Assembly (NCBI GenBank): GCA_964592095.1 | Contig: CAZQER010000012.1 | Location: 1-28,259 of the forward strand | Origin: EX4484-2 sp964592095 | Lineage (GTDB): Archaea; Altiarchaeota; Altiarchaeia; IMC4; QMZM01 | Length of the DNA: 28,259 bases | Direction of reading: 5' to 3' | Shown: positions 23,477 to 28,259 of the stretch, piece by piece | Numbering within the stretch: the stretch's first letter is position 1 | Layout of the letters: each line of letters opens with the position of its first letter | Notes under the pieces: generated by a model | What the model was told of the DNA's origin: nothing | Databases searched by the model: none | What the model saw: the letters and a program-made list of their open reading frames with translations, nothing else | Position numbers and translations under genes: made by a program

Positions 23477-24436
23477 ATGAATCAACTGAGAAAGGATTAT
23501 CTTCTTAATAGGTGGGTTATAATTGCAAAGAAAAGGGGTAAAAGACCACATGATTTTTTTCAGATAAGCAGAACAAAAAGGATGAATGGTGTTTGCTCCT
23601 TCTGTCCCGGTAATGAGCATATGACTCCTCCAGAAATAGATAGAGTGGAGGAGGCTGGAGAATGGATTATAAGATGCTTTCCAAACAAATTCCCTGCAAC
23701 TGTGCGTGAGAAAGGATTATCAAAGAGAAATCTCTTAACAAAAATGTCAGCATACGGAATACATGAAATAATTGTAGAAACACCAGAGCATGATGTAGAA
23801 CTTGGGGATTTGAGTTTTGAGCATATAAGAAAGATACTGGATATGTATATCAAAAGGCTTATTGAAATCAAAAAGGATAGAAAAATAAAATATGTTTCAA
23901 TATTTAAAAATAAGGGTGAAATTGCAGGAGCCTCAATTGAACACTCACATACTCAGATTATTGCAATACCTATCATACCCCCAATTATTCGCGCGGAATT
24001 AAATGCCATAAAAAGATATAAGAGGGGGAAGAATAGATGTATATTGTGTGATATCTGGAAAATGGAGATGAAGAGTAGAAGAAAGATTTTTGAGGATAAA
24101 TATATTGCTGTCTTTGCACCTTATGCATCAATATCACCATTTGAGGTATGGATTATGCCAAAGAATCATGTTCCTTCATTGGAGAGGCTTAGCAGTAAGG
24201 AAAAGGATTCATTTGCTAAGACACTGAAGATAATCCTAAATGTACTTAATAAGACACTTAATTACCCTCCATATAATTTCTACTTTCATCTATCACCAGA
24301 TAAAGAAGATATGCATCTTCATCTGGAATTACTACCCCGGCTTTCAAAGTGGGGGGGTTTTGAGTTATCAAACAATATCATAATAAATACAATGTCCCCC
24401 GAGATGGCAGCAAAACACTACAGGGATGAGATATAG
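23477..24436 (+). CDS. galT: Galactose-1-phosphate uridylyltransferase
   Basis: The 319-residue HIT-superfamily protein has zinc-binding CSFCPGNE (Cys40, Cys43), the active-site EHSHTQIIA (His156, His158, Gln160; His158 is the uridylylated His in the HxHxQ motif), a second CxxC (CILC, 187-190), and DMHLHLELLPR in the C-terminal HIT repeat. The reaction exchanges UMP between UDP-glucose and galactose-1-phosphate, producing UDP-galactose in the Leloir pathway. With the epimerase at 2171-3112 this gives two of the pathway's genes, unlinked. No galactokinase is visible. It stands alone behind its own promoter. Confidence 0.93.
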   Translation: MNQLRKDYLLNRWVIIAKKRGKRPHDFFQISRTKRMNGVCSFCPGNEHMTPPEIDRVEEAGEWIIRCFPNKFPATVREKGLSKRNLLTKMSAYGIHEIIVETPEHDVELGDLSFEHIRKILDMYIKRLIEIKKDRKIKYVSIFKNKGEIAGASIEHSHTQIIAIPIIPPIIRAELNAIKRYKRGKNRCILCDIWKMEMKSRRKIFEDKYIAVFAPYASISPFEVWIMPKNHVPSLERLSSKEKDSFAKTLKIILNVLNKTLNYPPYNFYFHLSPDKEDMHLHLELLPRLSKWGGFELSNNIIINTMSPEMAAKHYRDEI

Positions 24437-24476
24437 CAATAAGATTAATATTTAACCTACAAATTCAAATTTATCA

Positions 24477-26099
24477 ATGAGTAAAATGAAAAAATTAGAT
24501 ATAATATTTATAACATTAATATTTTTCATCATTTTGTTTTTTTCATCATTTGTCTCTTCATCTGAATTGGTAAAAAGGTGGTCATTTAAGGTAGGTGGGA
24601 AGATAAAGGATGTTATGATAGATGACATTGATGATGATGACATTGATGATATCATATTCTTCTTTAAAAATAATAACCCTTACAGATCAGACTATCTTTA
24701 TGTTCTTGATATTGATGGAAATGTAAAATGGTATAAAGGTGAGGATGATATAAATGCAATATATATCTCAGATTTCGGTTATGGGAATCTGAAAAAGAGA
24801 ATTGCTATAAGTTATGGTAAATCAAGTGAAGGAATAGAAAGGGGTCGTATTCTGTTTTTGAATAGTAGGGGTAGAGAGATAATGAAATATCCCAATCCGT
24901 TATTTGGTTTTATACCGGTATTCAATAAAATGATTGCTACAGATATAAACAATAATGGATATTATGAATTGATAGGGAGTACATCAATGGGGGTTTATGC
25001 TATCAATGATGTATTCAATGATGAAATGTGGGAATCAATTACATGGAGTGCTATAAAGGATTTTGTTATAACAGATATAGATAAGAATGGTCAGAGAGAG
25101 ATAATTGCAAAGTCATCCAGTACTATATACAACATCAATATTGATGATGGTAAATTAAATTGGAAAAGCGATATAAAGGATAACCTTATTGAGTTAAACG
25201 CATCAGAGAACAAAACAATTGATTTATTACTAAAGGGTGGTAGAAACATTGATGTAATGAGGATTGGGAATGTTGACCCTTCTCCATTAAATGAGATAAT
25301 TGCTGTTACTCCAGTTGGTATATTTTTTGTATATAATTGTAGTGGTAATCTCACAGGCATTGGTGGAAATATTGATGTTATAAAGACGCTTGTTATAAAC
25401 TACACAAAATTTGAATACTACAATCAAACAGATGTTGCTAATATAACGGCATTAAATCTTTTTGATTTTAATAAAGATGGACTTGATGAGCTTATTGTAG
25501 GAGATAATTCTGGTTTTTATATAATAAATCATATATCCAACGAAAGGAGATTCTATCCAGTTGGTAATGTAAACGATATAAAAGTAATTGATAACCATGA
25601 TATAATAATCTTTACTGGTAATGCTATCTACAAACTAAATGAAAATAAGGAAATAGAGGAGCATTATTATATAAATAAAAAATATCAAAATCTTTATGTA
25701 TATAACAAAATTGGTAACTACGGATTTATCTTGGTAGATGAGGAGGGTATATCATTATTTGAAATACCAAATGTCCATATTACAACAACTTCTACATCAA
25801 CCAGTTCAACGACTACAACCTCTACATCAACATCAACAAGTACATCCACAACTACTTCAACAACCCTAACACCAACCACATCTACAACATCAACAACATA
25901 TTCTGTATCTAACTACACCACCATTACATCATCAACATCTACGACAATATCCTCAACCACAACAACCATTTCTAATGAACCTACTGAAGGCATTGATATT
26001 AATATAGTTGATTTATTTTTGATTATATCTATTATTTTGATGTTGATGATAATTGTCAAATTTGGAATTGATATTCTAAAAGAAAGAACAAAAAGATAG
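24477..26099 (+). CDS. Exported FG-GAP/VCBS-type propeller protein with Ser/Thr stalk and C-terminal TM
   Basis: The 540-residue protein has an N-terminal signal helix (about 8-28). A long repeat region follows, with Asp-rich calcium-loop patterns of FG-GAP/VCBS type: DDIDDDDIDDIIFF, TDINNNGYYELIG, TDIDKNGQREIIA and FDFNKDGLDELIVGD. Then comes a Ser/Thr stalk with almost no other residues (TTTSTSTSSTTTTSTSTST, about 439-505). A membrane helix with IVDLFLIISIILMLMIIVK and a basic tail finish it. Architecture parallels the 3296-4243 and 8047-9129 products. It probably acts in adhesion or envelope structure. It ends 10 bases before the convergent protease gene. Confidence 0.85.
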   Translation: MSKMKKLDIIFITLIFFIILFFSSFVSSSELVKRWSFKVGGKIKDVMIDDIDDDDIDDIIFFFKNNNPYRSDYLYVLDIDGNVKWYKGEDDINAIYISDFGYGNLKKRIAISYGKSSEGIERGRILFLNSRGREIMKYPNPLFGFIPVFNKMIATDINNNGYYELIGSTSMGVYAINDVFNDEMWESITWSAIKDFVITDIDKNGQREIIAKSSSTIYNINIDDGKLNWKSDIKDNLIELNASENKTIDLLLKGGRNIDVMRIGNVDPSPLNEIIAVTPVGIFFVYNCSGNLTGIGGNIDVIKTLVINYTKFEYYNQTDVANITALNLFDFNKDGLDELIVGDNSGFYIINHISNERRFYPVGNVNDIKVIDNHDIIIFTGNAIYKLNENKEIEEHYYINKKYQNLYVYNKIGNYGFILVDEEGISLFEIPNVHITTTSTSTSSTTTTSTSTSTSTSTTTSTTLTPTTSTTSTTYSVSNYTTITSSTSTTISSTTTTISNEPTEGIDINIVDLFLIISIILMLMIIVKFGIDILKERTKR

Positions 26100-26109
26100 A
26101 AAAATATAA

Positions 26110-27585
26110 TCAGATAGAGTTGAAGAGATTTATTATTGACTTTATTATCAGATTAAATAATGGTAAAATATTCAAGAAAATTAGAAGAAGGGAAAATGCA
26201 ACAATAATTTTTAATATTCTTATTGCATATTTCTGATTTACCTCGAATGTGTTGATAATCTCCTCCAATATCCTCCAGCCATCAAATGGAACTATAGGTA
26301 ATAAATTTACAAAACAGATGTTAAAATTTAGAAACCATATCCAGAATAATGCATTGATAATGAAATTTATGATGCTATTATATTGAATTACAAATATACC
26401 CATATAACCTTTACTCTTGTTTTCTGGAAATTCACTTAATTTTACATTATATGACCCTTTATTGGTTACTATGGTGATATTCTCTCCTGGCTTTAGTTTT
26501 GATGTTACATTCCTGAAAAGTTTTGTATTTATTACAGAATGATTATTTATTTCATATATAATCTCACCGGCCTTTATAATACTCTTTACAGTTGAATTTG
26601 GAGCAAAGCCAACTATCTGCATACCCTCGGAGTTCATTATGGATGAAACGGGTAGAATATTTGCATATAGCGATATAAAAAGAACACCTACCAATATTGA
26701 AACCAATAGATTTGCAAATGACCCTGCAACAAATATCTGCATCTTCTCTAAACTCTTTCTATTCTTGAGTTTCTCCTCATCTGGCTCAACAAATGCACCT
26801 ATAGGCAGAATACCAACAGTTAATAAACCTGTTGATTTCAGTTCAATGCCATGAACTCTTGCTATTATACCATGAGCAAATTCGTGAGAAACCAAGACGG
26901 TTATAATAGCGATGAGTGCGTATATTATTGGAATACTTATATCGGTGCCTGGAAAACTCAATACCAATTTCCCATTTTTTACATCCGGTATTGCTGGAGA
27001 AACACCTGGTTGCTGTGAGCCATGAAATATGATATCGTATGCTTGATTCATGAACATAAGAAACATTATTGGAACAACACCAACGCTTCCTTCAACGAGT
27101 CCAATCCATATTGGTAAATGCACTGAAAAGTTAATAAGATTAGATAAAATCTCTGGAATCCTTAGTGTAATAATTGTAATGAATGTGAAACCAATAATAA
27201 AATCAGCAATCACATTCCTCTCTCTAAGAGAATACAGAGCAATAATCAGGAATATTAGCATTATCAAAAATGCTACCATACCTAATGATAACGATAAACT
27301 CATAATAGCTATAAATCCAGTAATTGCGAATATAAGATTCAAATTATTATTTCTATGTTTTGAAAGATATGCAAATCCAACACCTCCAAAGAAAAGGGTT
27401 AATGAAATATCACTGAGAAATGTCCAGAATCTGGGGGTTATCTTTGAAATGAAATCTATCACATTAATAAAATATTTTGTTCTTATGAGAAAGAATATTT
27501 TTAAATGCCTTTCATGCTTTGTCTGTGATAATGCTATGGTTCCTATTACAAATATTATTATCAAGAATACTGTGAAAGTATCCAT
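26110..27585 (-). CDS. Site-2-type intramembrane zinc metalloprotease (M50)
   Basis: The 491-residue multi-pass protein has the zinc motif HEFAH (His234, Glu235, His238) within LVSHEFAHGIIARVHGIELK, and GAFVEPDEEKLKNRKSLEKM, the archaeal S2P extension, then FVAGSFANLL. A PDZ-like insert lies at about 320-385 (GFAPNSTVKSIIKAGEIIY ... LKPGENITIV). The third-ligand motif is VPFDGWRI (Asp435), in place of NPxDG. At least four helices precede the HEFAH. The enzyme cleaves membrane-embedded substrates, often anti-regulators. It is 23 bases downstream of the MBF1 gene on the same strand, suggesting one transcript. Confidence 0.92.
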   Translation of the reverse strand: MDTFTVFLIIIFVIGTIALSQTKHERHLKIFFLIRTKYFINVIDFISKITPRFWTFLSDISLTLFFGGVGFAYLSKHRNNNLNLIFAITGFIAIMSLSLSLGMVAFLIMLIFLIIALYSLRERNVIADFIIGFTFITIITLRIPEILSNLINFSVHLPIWIGLVEGSVGVVPIMFLMFMNQAYDIIFHGSQQPGVSPAIPDVKNGKLVLSFPGTDISIPIIYALIAIITVLVSHEFAHGIIARVHGIELKSTGLLTVGILPIGAFVEPDEEKLKNRKSLEKMQIFVAGSFANLLVSILVGVLFISLYANILPVSSIMNSEGMQIVGFAPNSTVKSIIKAGEIIYEINNHSVINTKLFRNVTSKLKPGENITIVTNKGSYNVKLSEFPENKSKGYMGIFVIQYNSIINFIINALFWIWFLNFNICFVNLLPIVPFDGWRILEEIINTFEVNQKYAIRILKIIVAFSLLLIFLNILPLFNLIIKSIINLFNSI

Positions 27586-27608
27586 TTTTAAAATCTACAT
27601 CAATAACA

Positions 27609-28088
27609 TCAATATCTCTTATCTCTCTTCTTTCTAACAACTATTATATCACCCAGTGTTATTTTTTCATTATCGTCCTTTTTGTTCATATCAATATCCT
27701 CATCTTCTGACTTTTCAATCAATCTTATATTCAAAACATTTTCTATCTTTTTTGCAATTTTTGTATCTGGTTCTATCCTTTCTGATTCTATTCTCTTAAT
27801 AACAGAAACGGGTTCATTGATCCTTTTTGCTAGATCCTCTTGTTTCATATTCTTTTCCTCCCTTGCCCTCCTAACAATAAGACCATAATTATCTACAATT
27901 TCCTCATCAAAATCCGGTTCAAATTCATATTCCCTTTCTTTTTCTATCACCTTCTTAGGAATTTCCAAATCTATTTTATCAACGAATTCCCCGTACTTGG
28001 AGCATTTATCACATGCTATAACAATAGAACCCTCAACACATATCTTATTTCCTTTTGTGATATATTTCCCACATAGTTCACATATCAT
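27609..28088 (-). CDS. Archaeal MBF1-type transcription factor (TIGR00270-like)
   Basis: The 159 residues comprise an N-terminal zinc ribbon (Cys3, Cys6, Cys26, Cys29), a linker, and a Cro/C1-type helix-turn-helix at about 80-125 (YGLIVRRAREEKNMKQEDLA, then SVIKRIESERIEPD). The C-terminus is acidic then basic. This is the multiprotein-bridging-factor 1 layout conserved in archaea. It may link TBP to regulators and affect translation. The start at 28088 is fixed by the zinc ribbon. It lies immediately beside the terminal repeat (9 bases). Confidence 0.95.
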   Translation of the reverse strand: MICELCGKYITKGNKICVEGSIVIACDKCSKYGEFVDKIDLEIPKKVIEKEREYEFEPDFDEEIVDNYGLIVRRAREEKNMKQEDLAKRINEPVSVIKRIESERIEPDTKIAKKIENVLNIRLIEKSEDEDIDMNKKDDNEKITLGDIIVVRKKRDKRY

Positions 28089-28097
28089 CTTTCATAA

Positions 28098-28122
28098 GTA
28101 AGGGCGCCTTCCCCGCCCTTAC
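28098..28122 (-). other. GC-rich hairpin within the repeat unit
   Basis: GTAAGGGCG and CGCCCTTAC form a perfect 9-base stem with a 7-base loop. In the second copy (28187-28211) the one changed base turns a pair into a G-U wobble if the minus strand is transcribed and into a C-A mismatch if the plus strand is. Confidence 0.7.
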
Positions 28123-28259
28123 CAACCCCTCCGAACCATTTTGGGCTACTTTTCTAAAGGGCTAACGCCGAGGTTGGGATTTGAACGTAAGGGCGCCTTC
28201 CCCACCCTTACCAACCCCTCCGAACCATTTTGGGCTACTTTTCTAAAGGGCTAACGCCG
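28098..28259. repeat. 89-base tandem repeat containing a tRNA 3'-end sequence
   Basis: Two copies of a 73-base unit (28098-28170, 28187-28259) differ at a single base (G/A in CCCCGCCC vs CCCCACCC), separated by AGGTTGGGATTTGAAC (28171-28186); period 89. Read on the minus strand the junction is GTTCAAATCCCAACC then TCGGCG, the exact look of a tRNA T-loop, 3' T-stem and acceptor strand, without the 5' part. The unit is conspicuously GC-rich compared with the rest of the window. The window ends exactly at the end of copy 2, so the array may continue. Confidence 0.9.

Noticed and set aside
27050..27637. Long plus-strand frame of 195 codons
   Set aside because: It lies entirely opposite the site-2 protease gene, whose HEFAH and VPFDG motifs fix the true frame; the product is low-complexity Ile/Asn.
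28098..28259. CRISPR array
   Set aside because: The repeated part is 73 bases and the spacer 16 bases, unlike CRISPR repeats (25-40) and spacers; no cas genes are in view.
28098..28259. Complete tRNA genes in the terminal repeat
   Set aside because: The T-loop and 3' acceptor strand are present but no 5' acceptor, D-arm or 5' T-stem pairs with them.

Overview
This is an AT-rich archaeal chromosome segment. Archaeal or euryarchaeal markers are a multi-OB-fold RPA with a C-terminal zinc finger, ribosomal proteins S15 and S3Ae (eS1), a Pcc1-like KEOPS subunit, an MBF1-type regulator, a DUF63 membrane protein, RNase Z, a tRNA-His without encoded CCA, TATA boxes about 22-30 bases ahead of apparently leaderless starts, and Thr-rich, N-glycosylation-sequon-rich surface proteins. 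The lineage cannot be fixed from the sequence alone; an uncultivated euryarchaeal or Altiarchaeota-like group is possible. The right edge ends inside a repeat, as contigs often do.

Layout. 1-4243 is a surface and sugar region: the tail of an unknown gene, a large cysteine-rich membrane-anchored exoprotein (-), a UDP-sugar epimerase (+), and a Thr-stalk surface protein with a long leader. 4332-6730 holds RPA and a DUF63 protein. 6731-8032 (-) is gatA. 8047-11931 holds a beta-propeller surface protein, a small RPA-like OB protein, a cupredoxin-like lipoprotein, a metallophosphatase and a GT4 glycosyltransferase. 11950-15330 is the most unusual part: a gene pair (a KaiC/DUF835-like protein without a working P-loop plus a three-helix membrane protein) occurs twice. 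Between the copies lie a HAD phosphatase gene (-) and a decayed HEPN/nucleotidyltransferase remnant. 15336-17637 is a translation and tRNA-maturation block (RNase Z, S15, Pcc1-like, S3Ae), followed by a 53-residue small gene on the minus strand. 17961-23239 is one tight operon: MoxR ATPase, membrane-anchored Lon-type protease, DUF58, BatA-like VWA protein, BatD-like protein. 23283-28088 carries tRNA-His (-), galT (+), an FG-GAP-type surface protein (+), a site-2 protease (-) and MBF1 (-). 28098-28259 is a GC-rich 89-base tandem repeat that contains a tRNA 3'-end sequence.

How the parts may work together (inference). galE-like and galT, with the GT4 enzyme, suggest UDP-galactose supply for glycosylating the many sequon-rich exported proteins. 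The MoxR/DUF58/VWA/BatD operon with its Lon-type protease, and the separate site-2 protease, point to envelope-protein assembly and quality control. The duplicated KaiC-like/membrane pair looks like an undescribed membrane-associated module of unknown function.
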